Source of the DNA: Flavisolibacter nicotianae
GTDB taxonomy: Bacteria; Bacteroidota; Bacteroidia; Chitinophagales; Chitinophagaceae
Assembly: GCF_003628535.1 (NCBI RefSeq)
Contig: NZ_RBCI01000014.1
Location: 186,001-250,000 of the forward strand
Length of the DNA stretch: 64,000 nt
Direction: 5' to 3'
Under the pieces are notes generated by a model. The model was given only the letters and a program-made list of their open reading frames with translations, searched no databases and was not told where the DNA came from. The first letter of the stretch is position 1, and each line of letters starts with the position of its first letter. The translations under genes were made by a program, and so were the position numbers. Positions 51,493-60,752 of the stretch are shown piece after piece.

Positions 51493-53316
51493 TTATAAAA
51501 TAGAGTTCAGTTTTTGTGTGAGTTGTTCTACCAGCAGCTTCCCTTTGTCCACATCGCCAATAATTTTTTTGGTATCGAAGGCTTTTTCAACAAGGAAGGT
51601 TTTCAGGTGCTGGTCCAGTTGCGCTACCAACTCTTTCACTGTTTTATCCGACGACCGCGAAGCTTTCTCCCGCAGGATGCGGATCTTTTCAAAATCAGAA
51701 ATCCCTTCCCGCAGTTTTTCAAAACGAACGCAACTGTTGCCGCCGGGATAAACCACGAAACAGTCGCCGGCAGGCCACATCGTGTGGCGGGCATCCCGCT
51801 TCGGATCGGCCGGCCAGGCATCGTAGGCCCAGCGCAAAAATCCATCGTAGCCATGCGCGGCGGAATACCAGCTAAGCCAGCGGCCTTCGATCGGCGGTGA
51901 GAAAACAAAATTATTGGGAACCGGCGGGTTGCAGCAAACATAATAGGTCGTCGTTTGCCCTCTTGCCGAACGTTGTTTGACGATATCCACGCTTGATTCA
52001 TTGCCATAGAGGAAACAATAATCATCGAGCAGGGTATCGAGCTCCTTGTGCCAGTTGCCGGCGTATGTGATCTTCCATTTGGGCGAGTGCTGTTTAACCA
52101 CCTTAATGGCTGCCAGCGTTTGCTCCATCGGGTTTTCGTTGATGCCGATATAGGTTTTTTCAAACCAGCCTTTTTTCTCCAGGTGTTTTTTCAGATCGGT
52201 CAGGAACACATTCCAGAACGCTTTGAATTCTTTTGAATCCGGCGCCCAGGACACATACACGTAGTTGCCGGTCTTTTCGTCCATGTACCGGAAGCGAAAA
52301 CCCCAGGGCACCGGCGTGTACACGGTAATAGCCTTGTCGATGCCCACGCTCATGGCCAGTTGTACATAGTCGTCAAAGATGGAATAGTCGAACTTCCAGC
52401 CGCCTTCTTTGCGTTTGATCCATTCGATCATGCCGCCTTCGATCATGTAGGAGTTGTCGGACCAGGGGGAATGCACGGCATAAGTGGTAATATATTTTCC
52501 ACCGGCATCGGCGTACAGTTTCAAGTGTTTTTTCAACAGCGCCTTGTGCTCTTCCGACCAGGGCTTCAGGTTGTTTTGCCAGGCCACGGCCCAGGGATTT
52601 TGCCAGAGGTCGAGGCGGTGTTTCCACTCGGTTGGTTTGGGAAGCACCTGGTTCTGCACCTGCAATTTGACTGCAAGGCTGGACGTATAGTTTTCCGATT
52701 TCACCTCAATAGTACCGCTGTAAATACCGGCTTCGGTGCCTGCCGGAATGTCGACAGAAACCCAAACCGGCCGCACGGTTCTTCCCGGCAGATCGAAACG
52801 TTCAAAAGCTTCGAAGCGGTCGGGCATGAGGTAAACATTTGGAAAAGGACTGGCACCACAGGTGGCATCTTTGGTGCCATACGGATAGTTGCCCACCACG
52901 TACCGAACCAGGTTGACCTGGAAATTATTTTTCGCAATGGTTTTGCCTTGCGCATTTTTCAGATCAGTCAACAGCACCCGTACCTGGTTCAGGGTATCCG
53001 GCGACCAGACCAGGAGCTGCGTGTTCAGTCGCTCGCCCTTCCAGCCGGTTTCCTGCCACTGCAGCGATTCTTTTTCCAGTCCCGGCACTTCACTCCGAAA
53101 ATAGGATTCGTCGGTAGAGGCGAAAGACACGTGCAGGCCCTTTTTCTGTGCCGCCCAGGCCCCGGGGTTCACCGTCGTATCGAAGGTGTATTCATCCTGG
53201 AAGTGGCCGGCAGGTTGCGGCACATTCGAATAGCTGATCTGTCCAGGGTACACCTGAGAAGAGGCATAGTCGGCGATCAACGTAGAGAGGCAAAAAAGCA
53301 AAAAAACTTTTTTCAT
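51493..53316 (-). CDS. GH123-like (DUF4091) exported glycoside hydrolase
   Basis: The protein has 607 residues from the ATG at 53316, with signal MKKVFLLFCLSTLIADYASS. An N-terminal beta-sandwich (30-230) is followed by a TIM-barrel and a closing segment GFLRWAYDAWPADPKRDARH and FEKLREGISDFEKIRILREK typical of the GH123/DUF4091 family. GH123 enzymes are retaining beta-N-acetylgalactosaminidases using substrate-assisted catalysis with an Asp-Glu pair. At the likely position this protein has YIGINENP, that is N393-E394. The acid survives but the aspartate is asparagine, so activity or substrate may differ. The neighbouring NahK-like kinase supports an N-acetylhexosamine product. Confidence 0.78.
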   Translation of the reverse strand: MKKVFLLFCLSTLIADYASSQVYPGQISYSNVPQPAGHFQDEYTFDTTVNPGAWAAQKKGLHVSFASTDESYFRSEVPGLEKESLQWQETGWKGERLNTQLLVWSPDTLNQVRVLLTDLKNAQGKTIAKNNFQVNLVRYVVGNYPYGTKDATCGASPFPNVYLMPDRFEAFERFDLPGRTVRPVWVSVDIPAGTEAGIYSGTIEVKSENYTSSLAVKLQVQNQVLPKPTEWKHRLDLWQNPWAVAWQNNLKPWSEEHKALLKKHLKLYADAGGKYITTYAVHSPWSDNSYMIEGGMIEWIKRKEGGWKFDYSIFDDYVQLAMSVGIDKAITVYTPVPWGFRFRYMDEKTGNYVYVSWAPDSKEFKAFWNVFLTDLKKHLEKKGWFEKTYIGINENPMEQTLAAIKVVKQHSPKWKITYAGNWHKELDTLLDDYCFLYGNESSVDIVKQRSARGQTTTYYVCCNPPVPNNFVFSPPIEGRWLSWYSAAHGYDGFLRWAYDAWPADPKRDARHTMWPAGDCFVVYPGGNSCVRFEKLREGISDFEKIRILREKASRSSDKTVKELVAQLDQHLKTFLVEKAFDTKKIIGDVDKGKLLVEQLTQKLNSIL

Positions 53317-53336
53317 CGTTTTTTGGTTAAACAACA

Positions 53337-53363
53337 GGACAAGGGTCGGTGTGATCCTTGTCC
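53337..53363. other. Intercistronic stem-loop after susD
   Basis: GGACAAGG and CCTTGTCC form an 8-bp stem with an 11-base loop between the susD stop and the GH123-like start. Hairpins at this place in sus-like operons often lower downstream expression relative to susCD. On the minus strand no strong T tract follows, so it is read as an attenuator or stabiliser, not a full terminator. Confidence 0.55.
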
Positions 53364-53397
53364 CGTCTTGTTTTTTATTCTTACAAATCAATTCAAC

Positions 53398-55077
53398 TTA
53401 CCAGCCGGCATTTTGGGCCAATGTTCCTTTCGATAACTGAACCTGTTGCAACGGAAGCGGATCGAGGTAATGCTTGGGCATAAACTTCCGGGTACTGGCT
53501 TGTTCAGCCACGATAAAGCCATCGGCATCAACCTGGATGTCGACACCCGGTTGCAAATTAGGATATCTTGTCTGGTATTCGGTCCCCACAAACTTTACGC
53601 CTTTGATGGCTTGCGGCATGGTGACTTCGGCCGTCTTCCACCGGCGAAGATCATCCCTCCTGAATCCCTCAAACGCCAGTTCAACGGTGCGCTCCCTCCT
53701 GATCTCTGCGAGCATGTCCAACCCGTTTGTGGTCACAAAGGCATTGGTCAGCGGGGGCATACCGGCTCTTGCACGAGTGACGTTGATGGTCCGGTTCAGG
53801 TCCGCATCAGAAATGGAACCTTGCTTTTCGTACAACGCCTCTGCCAGGACCAGCAGGACTTCCGCATAGCGAAACTCTTTAAAATCATAAGCGCCTTTGA
53901 ACTGTGTAGCATCCAGCGTCTCGTCCAGGAACTTCCGGAGCATGTAGCCCGTACGGGTGGCATTGCTTCCATTGAAACCAGGATAGGTCACCTGCTGCAG
54001 GCCGCCTTCAAAAAAGATGGTCGTGCCCGGCACAACAAAGGTCATCGTCATCCGCGGATCGCGGTTTTGAAACTCGCTGGTCAGCGTGGCGTAACCCTGG
54101 AACTGGGAAGACTTGGCAATGGGCAGACCGTCCTTTGCCAGGTACATGTCGGCCAGCATTTTTGTGGGCACCATGTAGTTGAACCAAAGTTCCCTTGTCC
54201 AGTTGTGCGTGATGCGGTTGGCATAATACCGTTTGGCGAGGATGACTTCCTTGCTGTCATCGCCTTCCTGGATGAAAAGATATTTATAGCTATCGGCACC
54301 TTTATCGGTGTACAGGGCATATTCTTTCGATGCGATCAGTTTTTCCGAAGCATCGATGGCCGCCGTGATGTATTTTGAGGCATCACCTTCGTTGTGGTAT
54401 TTTGCCCAGGTACCCTGGTACAAAGCCGCTCTTGCCTTCAGGGCAAGCGCGGCACCCTGGGTCACCCGGCCGATGTCGTCTCCGCTCAATTGGCTTTGTG
54501 TCGGCAACTTGGCGATGGCATTATTCAGGTCGGCTAAAATAAAATCAACGATTTCCGCCTGCGATGATTTGGGTGTGTACAATTCCGAAGCCGTCACGTC
54601 CAGCACTTTGTCGATCTTGGGAACACCGCCAAAGGATTTTGCAAGGTTCCAGTAATTGTAGGCCCGGAAAAACAAGGCTTCTCCTACCCAACGGTCAACG
54701 TCGGCAGGAGCCAATTTGGCTTCCTGCGCTTTCTGCAGCAGGTAATTGGCGGCCCGGATGTATTTGTACGATTGGTCCCACAGGGGCGAATTCGCCTGCG
54801 GCAGGTACGAGCCGTTGCTCTTGCTGCGGTTATCCACTCCCGTGACCGCGTCGGTACCCGAACCAAAGGCGATATCGGAATTGTTTTCCGTGTAATTTCC
54901 GGCATTTTGCAGGCCGTTATAAAAATCGTTTGCAAACAACTTGAAGTCATTCGACGTTTTCCAGAATGAAGCATCAGAGATTTGATCCAGCGGATTCAAA
55001 TCCAGGTCTTTCTTACACCCGACTGTGGCTGCAAGCAAAAGGAGAAAACAAATATTTCTAACACGTATCATGATCAT
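53398..55077 (-). CDS. SusD/RagB-family surface glycan-binding lipoprotein
   Basis: This 559-residue lipoprotein has a signal ending LLAATVGC. Residues ISDASFWKTSNDFKLFANDF open the SusD domain. TPR helices with NYLLQKAQEAKLAPADVDRW and EALFFRAYNYWNLAKSFGGV follow. The C-terminal SusD block contains YDFKEFRYAEVLLVLAEALY and LDMLAEIRRERTVELAFEGF with RRDDLRRW. SusD caps the SusC channel and binds the glycan. It lies 4 bp after susC, and the stop precedes a hairpin. Start codon may be 55077 or 55071; both keep the signal. Confidence 0.95.
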   Translation of the reverse strand: MIMIRVRNICFLLLLAATVGCKKDLDLNPLDQISDASFWKTSNDFKLFANDFYNGLQNAGNYTENNSDIAFGSGTDAVTGVDNRSKSNGSYLPQANSPLWDQSYKYIRAANYLLQKAQEAKLAPADVDRWVGEALFFRAYNYWNLAKSFGGVPKIDKVLDVTASELYTPKSSQAEIVDFILADLNNAIAKLPTQSQLSGDDIGRVTQGAALALKARAALYQGTWAKYHNEGDASKYITAAIDASEKLIASKEYALYTDKGADSYKYLFIQEGDDSKEVILAKRYYANRITHNWTRELWFNYMVPTKMLADMYLAKDGLPIAKSSQFQGYATLTSEFQNRDPRMTMTFVVPGTTIFFEGGLQQVTYPGFNGSNATRTGYMLRKFLDETLDATQFKGAYDFKEFRYAEVLLVLAEALYEKQGSISDADLNRTINVTRARAGMPPLTNAFVTTNGLDMLAEIRRERTVELAFEGFRRDDLRRWKTAEVTMPQAIKGVKFVGTEYQTRYPNLQPGVDIQVDADGFIVAEQASTRKFMPKHYLDPLPLQQVQLSKGTLAQNAGW

Positions 55078-55081
55078 TTTT

Positions 55082-58000
55082 TTAGAAGGTGAGGTCTAGA
55101 CCAAAAGAATAATAGCGTTGAAAGGGATAGTTGCCACCCCAGTCAGCCGATTCCGGATCCCATCCGCCTTTTACGTGAGACGATTCCCAGATATCCTGTC
55201 CGCTGACATAAATCCTTGCCCGTGAAATCGAAATACTGCGCAGCAGATTCTCGGGTAGCGAGTACCCGATTTGAAGATTTTTCAGGCGGATGTAAGCGGC
55301 ATTGATTTGCTGCAGGGTTGAAGCCTGGTAGTTCCAATAACGGATGTCACCATGCGACAGACGCGGGTATTCGGCATTCGGACGGTCTTCATTCCATGTT
55401 TTACCATAGTAGAAAGCCGGTGGCTGTCTCCACCAATCGCTCCAGGGCATGGAATAATCTCCGGTTCTGAAGAGGGTGCGCTGCCCTACGCCCTGCAGGA
55501 AAACGGCCAGGTCGAGACCACCGTATTTAGCGCTCAGATTGATTCCGTAGTTGTAACGCGGAGACGTCGTGCCAACATATTTCACGTCGCCATCGCTGCC
55601 CGGTTTGTCGCTGTACAGGCTGATTTTACCGTCGTTGTTCAGGTCCTTGAAACGGGCATCGCCAATACCGATATCGGAAGGAACGCCACCCAGTTTTTTG
55701 TACGCATCCAATTCCGCCTGGTTTCTGATCAGCCCATCAAACACATAAGCGAAGTAGCTGTTGATGGGATAGCCTTCGCGGTAACCATTCAGTCCAAGCG
55801 TATATGTATTGGAACCACCGAGATTGACCAGTTTGTTCTGCGCATCGCTCACCAATACCCTGGCGGAATATTGAAACTTGCCGATCTTGTCGCTCCAGCC
55901 GAGCGAAGTTTCAAAACCCCAGGTTTTCAGCTCGCCGGCATTGGAAGTTGGCGCCGTAGCACCCAGGAACGTCGGATAAGCGACGCTAATAAGCATATCC
56001 TTGTTCCGTTTGGTAAACCAGTCGAATGACAAACTCAGTTTGCGGGAAAGCAGTGAGGCATCCAGACCGACGTTCTTGTTGATCAGTGTTTCCCAAGTAC
56101 GCTTGTAAGCCACCATGCCATTAAGGGATGCAGCCGGATCCTGCCGGCCGGCACCAAACGGATAAGCGCCGCCCAGCGAGATCTTCTGGATAAAGTCGTA
56201 AAGACCGATTCCTTCCTGGTTGCCCGTGGTTCCGTAGGAAGCCCGCAGTTTCAGGTCATTGACAAGGCTGATATTTTTAAAGAACGATTCTTTGGAAATG
56301 CGCCACCCGGCAGAAATGCCCGGGAACAGGCCCCAGCGTTTGTCGGCCAGTTGAAACCGTGAGCTGCCGTCGTAACGCAGGTTGCCTTCCAGCATGTATT
56401 TATCATCAAACACATAACCAACCCGGGAAAAATAAGAGCCGATCGCCCAATGATCCGCACCGCCTTTGGCGTACATATCGCCGATGCCCAGGTTCAAGTC
56501 CCACACGTTATCGCTCACAATGTTGTACCGGCCGGCCACTTCTGTTTTTGTTTCGTTTTTTTCATACGAGCCGCCCACCATTACATCCAGGTCGTGGCGG
56601 CCGCCCAACTTCTTGTTGTATTGCAGGTAGCTGGTGTAGTTGTGATAATTGATCTGAGCGTTTTGCTCTTCGACCCAGCTTCTGCCGGGGCTGGCAATGC
56701 TGTAATAAGCCAGATTGCCGTCCCATTTGTAAAGCGGAACAGGCTTGCCCATATCGGTACTGTTCTTCAGGAGATTGTTGATGCCTGCCTGCACGTTCAG
56801 TTTCAACCCCTCCACGATGTCGGCAATCAGCTTGAAGTTTGTGTTGATGTTGCGGGTGTTGTAGGTAGATGTCGGAGCTTCTTTGGCAAAGGCTACGGCA
56901 TTGCTCCATCCGCCTTGCGCAAAAAACTTACCGTCGGAGGTGTACACCGGGTGATTGGGCATACCAAAAATCGCTTCGCCGATAACCCAGTTTCCAACGC
57001 CACCGATATCGTTGCGAACCTGGTTATCCAGCGAAACCTTCGACTCGAGGCGGAGACGGCTGGTCAGGTTATAGTCGTAATTAAGACGGAGGTTGTACAG
57101 TTTATTGTTGTCGTTGGCGTATTTGACCACACCATGCTGGTCGCTGTAGCTGCCGGACAGGTAGTAATTTGAATTGGCATTGTTTCCGGAAATGCTGACC
57201 GCGTGGCGTTGCTGAAACCCGTTTTCCAACAGTTCTTTTTCCCAATCGGTGTTGGTAAAGAACAGTTTCCATCCACCATAGATGGGATGCTGAATCGGAT
57301 TGGGATCGTTGTTCAAAATCCTTTGCAGCAGGTCCGCCGTGTACATGGGCGCTGCACCGTTGTGAATATTGGCTTCGTTGTCCATGATGGCCATCTGGTA
57401 GTTGGTCGGGCTTTTCATCATTCCGGTCATGTGGGTCACTGCGAAATTGTTGCTGTAGGTGATCTGCGGCTTGCCGCCCTTTCCCTTTTTGGTCGTCACC
57501 AGCATGACACCGCCGGCAGCACGGGCACCATAAATGGAAGCCTGCGCATCTTTCAGCACCGAAATCGATTCGATATCGGAAGGGTTCAGGAGATACAGGT
57601 TACCCTCGATACCATCGATCAGCACCAGCGGGGACGCCGCGCCGTTTTTTGAAGAGGGGCCACGAACATTCAGGTTGAAATCCTCGGAACCAGGCTGGCC
57701 TGAATAGCGTTGAATGGTGGTACCGGCCACTTCGCCCTGCAGTGCGGCAAGCGCATTGGTTACAGGCCGTGACTGGAACACTTCGGAACCCACTGTAGAA
57801 ACGGCACCCGTGAGGAACTGTTTCTTTTTGGTGCCATAGCCAATCACCACGACGCCTTCCATGGATTTTGGATCAGACACCAGGGTAATGGACAGCGGGG
57901 TTGCCGCATTCACAACCACTTCCTGGGAAAGATAACCAGTGGAAGAAACCACAAGCGTGCTGCCGAGGGAAGCGGCCACACTGAAGTTTCCTTTTGCATC

Positions 58001-58162
58001 CGTGGAAGTGCCGGTTTGCAACCCTTTTACAAGGACGCTGGCGCCTGCAAGCGGCCCTTTTTCATCTTGTACGTTTCCCTTGATTTGTAGCGTCTGGGCA
58101 TGGAGGCCAGAACAATACAGCAGAAACGCAAGCATTGTCAGCATAGACAGTCTAATTTTCAT
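55082..58162 (-). CDS. SusC/RagA TonB-linked outer-membrane receptor
   Basis: The complete protein has 1026 residues. A signal peptide ends LHAQ, followed by a carboxypeptidase-regulatory-like domain (QDEKGPLAGASVLVKGLQTG). Then come the SusC box VVVIGYGTKKKQFLTGAVST, a plug with LVLIDGIEGNLYLLNPSDIE and ASIYGARAAGGVMLVTTKKG, and a 22-stranded barrel ending in YSFGLDLTF with terminal Phe. No N-terminal STN/FecR-interacting domain is seen, so regulation is not by an anti-sigma partner; this agrees with LacI-type operators at the ends of the locus. It imports the oligosaccharide bound by SusD. Confidence 0.96.
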   Translation of the reverse strand: MKIRLSMLTMLAFLLYCSGLHAQTLQIKGNVQDEKGPLAGASVLVKGLQTGTSTDAKGNFSVAASLGSTLVVSSTGYLSQEVVVNAATPLSITLVSDPKSMEGVVVIGYGTKKKQFLTGAVSTVGSEVFQSRPVTNALAALQGEVAGTTIQRYSGQPGSEDFNLNVRGPSSKNGAASPLVLIDGIEGNLYLLNPSDIESISVLKDAQASIYGARAAGGVMLVTTKKGKGGKPQITYSNNFAVTHMTGMMKSPTNYQMAIMDNEANIHNGAAPMYTADLLQRILNNDPNPIQHPIYGGWKLFFTNTDWEKELLENGFQQRHAVSISGNNANSNYYLSGSYSDQHGVVKYANDNNKLYNLRLNYDYNLTSRLRLESKVSLDNQVRNDIGGVGNWVIGEAIFGMPNHPVYTSDGKFFAQGGWSNAVAFAKEAPTSTYNTRNINTNFKLIADIVEGLKLNVQAGINNLLKNSTDMGKPVPLYKWDGNLAYYSIASPGRSWVEEQNAQINYHNYTSYLQYNKKLGGRHDLDVMVGGSYEKNETKTEVAGRYNIVSDNVWDLNLGIGDMYAKGGADHWAIGSYFSRVGYVFDDKYMLEGNLRYDGSSRFQLADKRWGLFPGISAGWRISKESFFKNISLVNDLKLRASYGTTGNQEGIGLYDFIQKISLGGAYPFGAGRQDPAASLNGMVAYKRTWETLINKNVGLDASLLSRKLSLSFDWFTKRNKDMLISVAYPTFLGATAPTSNAGELKTWGFETSLGWSDKIGKFQYSARVLVSDAQNKLVNLGGSNTYTLGLNGYREGYPINSYFAYVFDGLIRNQAELDAYKKLGGVPSDIGIGDARFKDLNNDGKISLYSDKPGSDGDVKYVGTTSPRYNYGINLSAKYGGLDLAVFLQGVGQRTLFRTGDYSMPWSDWWRQPPAFYYGKTWNEDRPNAEYPRLSHGDIRYWNYQASTLQQINAAYIRLKNLQIGYSLPENLLRSISISRARIYVSGQDIWESSHVKGGWDPESADWGGNYPFQRYYSFGLDLTF

Positions 58163-58341
58163 TGCAAGTCGTTTTTGTTCGAATGTTTGTAATTGTAATT
58201 GATAAGTGAAAAATGGATGATGACCGATAACCTCGTTAAGCGTTTATTCAACATTGGCTGTGGCGAAAAACAGGTCGCTGTTTTTGGTTCCAACAGCCAA
58301 CAGGGAATCGCACCGTCGCCGTGTATTTCGTTTAAAGCTTT

Positions 58342-59403
58342 TCACGTAGAAAATTGAAAAATGGTTCGACTCCGGAATTCTTCTCCCGGCAGCAGGACAA
58401 TACTGGGAAAATGCGGATGGTTTGGCGAATCCGGGAAGTGTTGGGTTTCCAAACAAAACCCCGACCGCTCCCTGTATTGCGCGCCATTCTTCCCCGTTAC
58501 GGGCTCCAGGAAATTGCCGGAATAAAAATGAACGGCCGGCTCCGTTGTAAATACATTCAGTGTGATTCCTGTTTTTGGCCCCACAACCGTTGCCGCCTGT
58601 TTCAGCTCACCCGAATATGACTCTTCCAACACCCAACTATGATCATAGCCGCTGCCCAGGCGCAGTTGTTCGTTATCGCCATCGATCGAAAGGCCAATCG
58701 GTGTCGCTGTCCTGAAATCAAACGGTGTCTTTTCCACCGGTGCAAGAACGCCTGTCGGTACAAGCAAGGCGTTCACAGGCAGGTAACGTTCGGCATGGAT
58801 CTGCAGTTTGTGCGCAAGGATTGAACCTTCATCATGCCCGCTCAGGTTGAAATAGGCATGCTGGGTGAGATTGATAAATGTCGGTTTGTCGGTAACCGCC
58901 GAATAGTCGACAATCCAATTGTTATCGTCGTCGAACGTATAGTCAACCGTTACCGTCAGTTCACCGGGATAGCCTTCTTCACCATCAGCACTCGTGTACT
59001 GCATCTTGATGCTGTTCACACCGACGTCTACAACCCTCCATACTTTTTTATTAAAACCCAACCTGCCGCCATGGTGGTGATAGCCCTCTGCTTTCTGGGT
59101 CAGGCGAACGCTTTCGCTGCCGAGGCGAACCGTCTCTCCCACAATACGGCTGGCGCACCGTCCAACCACGGTGCCCAGGTAAAATGCATCGTTACAATAA
59201 TCATCCAAACGAGAATAGCCCAACAAAACATCGGTTTGTTTTTGTCGCACATCTTTCACGCTGAGTGACTGTACAGCCGCACCGTAATTACTGAAGGTTA
59301 GTGTTCCCCCCCTTTTGTTTTGAATGGTAAACAGAACGATTGGCTTACCGTCAATCGTTCCGCAGGGACAGTGTTGGATGGCTGAAAGAGTTGTTTCCCT
59401 CAT
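58342..59403 (-). CDS. galM: Aldose 1-epimerase (galactose mutarotase)
   Basis: This 353-residue cytoplasmic enzyme shows the GalM pattern: an N-terminal TLTFSNYGAAVQSLSV, GRCASRI, the first active-site histidine in EGYHHHGGRLGFNKKVW, the second in FINLTQHAYFNLSGHD, an aspartate in SGYDHSWVL and the catalytic base glutamate in GFCLETQHFPDSPNHP. It interconverts alpha and beta anomers of free aldoses so that kinases can use them. It lies 180 bp upstream of susC on the same strand and just downstream of the double LacI-type operator. It probably heads the catabolic transcript. Confidence 0.94.
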   Translation of the reverse strand: MRETTLSAIQHCPCGTIDGKPIVLFTIQNKRGGTLTFSNYGAAVQSLSVKDVRQKQTDVLLGYSRLDDYCNDAFYLGTVVGRCASRIVGETVRLGSESVRLTQKAEGYHHHGGRLGFNKKVWRVVDVGVNSIKMQYTSADGEEGYPGELTVTVDYTFDDDNNWIVDYSAVTDKPTFINLTQHAYFNLSGHDEGSILAHKLQIHAERYLPVNALLVPTGVLAPVEKTPFDFRTATPIGLSIDGDNEQLRLGSGYDHSWVLEESYSGELKQAATVVGPKTGITLNVFTTEPAVHFYSGNFLEPVTGKNGAQYRERSGFCLETQHFPDSPNHPHFPSIVLLPGEEFRSRTIFQFST

Positions 59404-59507
59404 TGGTTTACAATTCGCATAACTGGCAAACGCTTAACAGGTTTGACTTTTTAAAAGTGCTCTATTTTACGAGAAGTAAAAAACGATGTCTAAACGAAGA
59501 TTTTTGC

Positions 59508-59540
59508 GCAAACGTTTGCTCAGGCTGAGCAAACGTTTGC
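59508..59540. promoter_or_regulatory. Double LacI-type operator upstream of galM
   Basis: Two perfect GCAAACGTTTGC palindromes (59508-59519 and 59529-59540) are spaced 21 bp centre to centre, about two helical turns. The spacer continues the symmetry (TCA-g-GCTGA), so the whole block from GCGCAAA to TTTGCGC is a large near-palindrome. Two dimers would bind the same face of the helix. It lies 105-137 bp before the galM start and matches the site before the kinase at 45915. Confidence 0.82.
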
Positions 59541-59682
59541 GCAAAATTTGTTGCAGGCAGAAAATGTAGATTTCTGGCGTGTTCCCAAAGCGATCGCAAA
59601 AAAAATGCACAGCGATTGAACATTTCCATATCCACCGTGTCCCGTGCCTTGGACAATCGTCTGTGATACTTTTATAAAGCAG
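59541..59682. other. Spacer between operator and repeat copy G
   Basis: These 140 bp between the operator block and the next repeat contain only short overlapping frames with no motif. Any gene divergent from galM has been lost. Confidence 0.45.
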
Positions 59683-59998
59683 CCTGGCAAGTTGTTGAGT
59701 ACCGGGAATTCCTCTCCTCCTATCGAAAACCATAGGCAGAATCGAGCGCTTCAACTTACGATAAGTCATAAGTACTTAAAACGCGCTAACAAAATCATTG
59801 AGAAGCAAAAATGCTATTATCTTCGAAGAAGTTCTTAATACGAGCGAAAACTACGCAAAACGTGAGTAGTTCACCCTCATGTCACCTTTTATAAATTTGC
59901 AAGTGTAATAAGCTGATAAATAACAACTCACCCGAAATGATTCAAGTCCCTCAGGATCCACGTAAGTAGTTTCAAAATCAGTCAATCCCTTGCAGGGG
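59683..59998 (+). repeat. Dispersed repeat, copy G (316 bp)
   Basis: It begins CCTGGCAAGTTGTTGAGTAC, has CTCCTCCTATC, GGCAGAATCGAGCG and an imperfect hairpin ACTTACGA/TCATAAGT (59754-59773). Then come CGCAAAACGTGAGTAGTTCA, GCAAGTGTAATAAGCTGATA, TTCAAGTCCCTCAGGATCCA and the end GTCAATCCCTTGCAGGGG. It is nearly collinear with copy D. Its right end is 4 bp from the stop of the DUF3667 gene. Confidence 0.74.
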
Positions 59999-60002
59999 TC
60001 GT

Positions 60003-60752
60003 TCATGAATGTTTCAATTTTAGAATTAATTCAGCAAGTAGTTCTGTTACTTTATTATTAACGACGATTCCAATTAATAAGGCCAATAGAATACGAGGAA
60101 TAAGGATCTTTATTCTTTTCTTCCTGAAAAAAAGAACGAAACAATAAAATGTCCAAAGAAAAGCTACGACTTGCACTTGAATCAAAAAAGCATTTGTCAG
60201 GAAGTTTATTCTCAACAACAAGCCTACAAAAACAATCTGAAAACATATAAGCATTTCAATAGCAGCTAAAGAATAGAGTATGGTTATAAAGTTTTCGATG
60301 TAATTCAGCTTTAGACGGGAAACAATTAGCCACAAAAAAAAAGAAAGAATCGGTAACAGGAGCAAGCCAAAGGCACTGGCATGGTTTACTATAAAGACTT
60401 GGTATTCTCCGCCCCTTACCCATAACAAATTCCCGGTCCTCTGGTTTTTATAATGCATCCACTCAGGAATGAGTTGAAAAACCAAGAGATGCATGGCAAC
60501 CCATATAAGATAAAGGCTTGCAGGCTTGAAATACTTTTTCCTTTTGCCCTCAAGGTATTCTCCAATCACTTTATCGGGCCGGATGAGCAGTTTGTACGAT
60601 GTAAAAATAAATCCTTTATCGATATGGCTGAAAAAATGAAAAACCTCTAGAATAAGCGACTGCCAGGTCAGTCTTTGTACTTCTTTTTTTTGTCCGCACT
60701 TCGGACAATAATTTTCAGTGATGATGCTGCCACAATTCAAACAGGTGGCCAT
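60003..60752 (-). CDS. DUF3667 membrane protein with N-terminal zinc ribbon
   Basis: The protein has 249 residues from the ATG at 60752, so that it opens MATCLNCGSIITENYCPKCG, a four-cysteine zinc ribbon. The next part, FHFFSHIDKGFIFTSYKLLI with RPDKVIGEYLEGKRKKYFKP, is the DUF3667 signature. About five transmembrane helices follow to the C-terminus. The family is widespread in Bacteroidota with no assigned function. Strongly AT-rich codon use sets it apart from the galM and SusC genes nearby. It stands alone between two dispersed repeats, copies G and H. Confidence 0.85.
   Translation of the reverse strand: MATCLNCGSIITENYCPKCGQKKEVQRLTWQSLILEVFHFFSHIDKGFIFTSYKLLIRPDKVIGEYLEGKRKKYFKPASLYLIWVAMHLLVFQLIPEWMHYKNQRTGNLLWVRGGEYQVFIVNHASAFGLLLLPILSFFLWLIVSRLKLNYIENFITILYSLAAIEMLICFQIVFVGLLLRINFLTNAFLIQVQVVAFLWTFYCFVLFFRKKRIKILIPRILLALLIGIVVNNKVTELLAELILKLKHS

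Noticed and set aside
52360-53436. A 358-codon plus-strand open frame across the GH123-like gene
   Set aside because: Antisense to a well-supported exported hydrolase; no domain, signal or partner.
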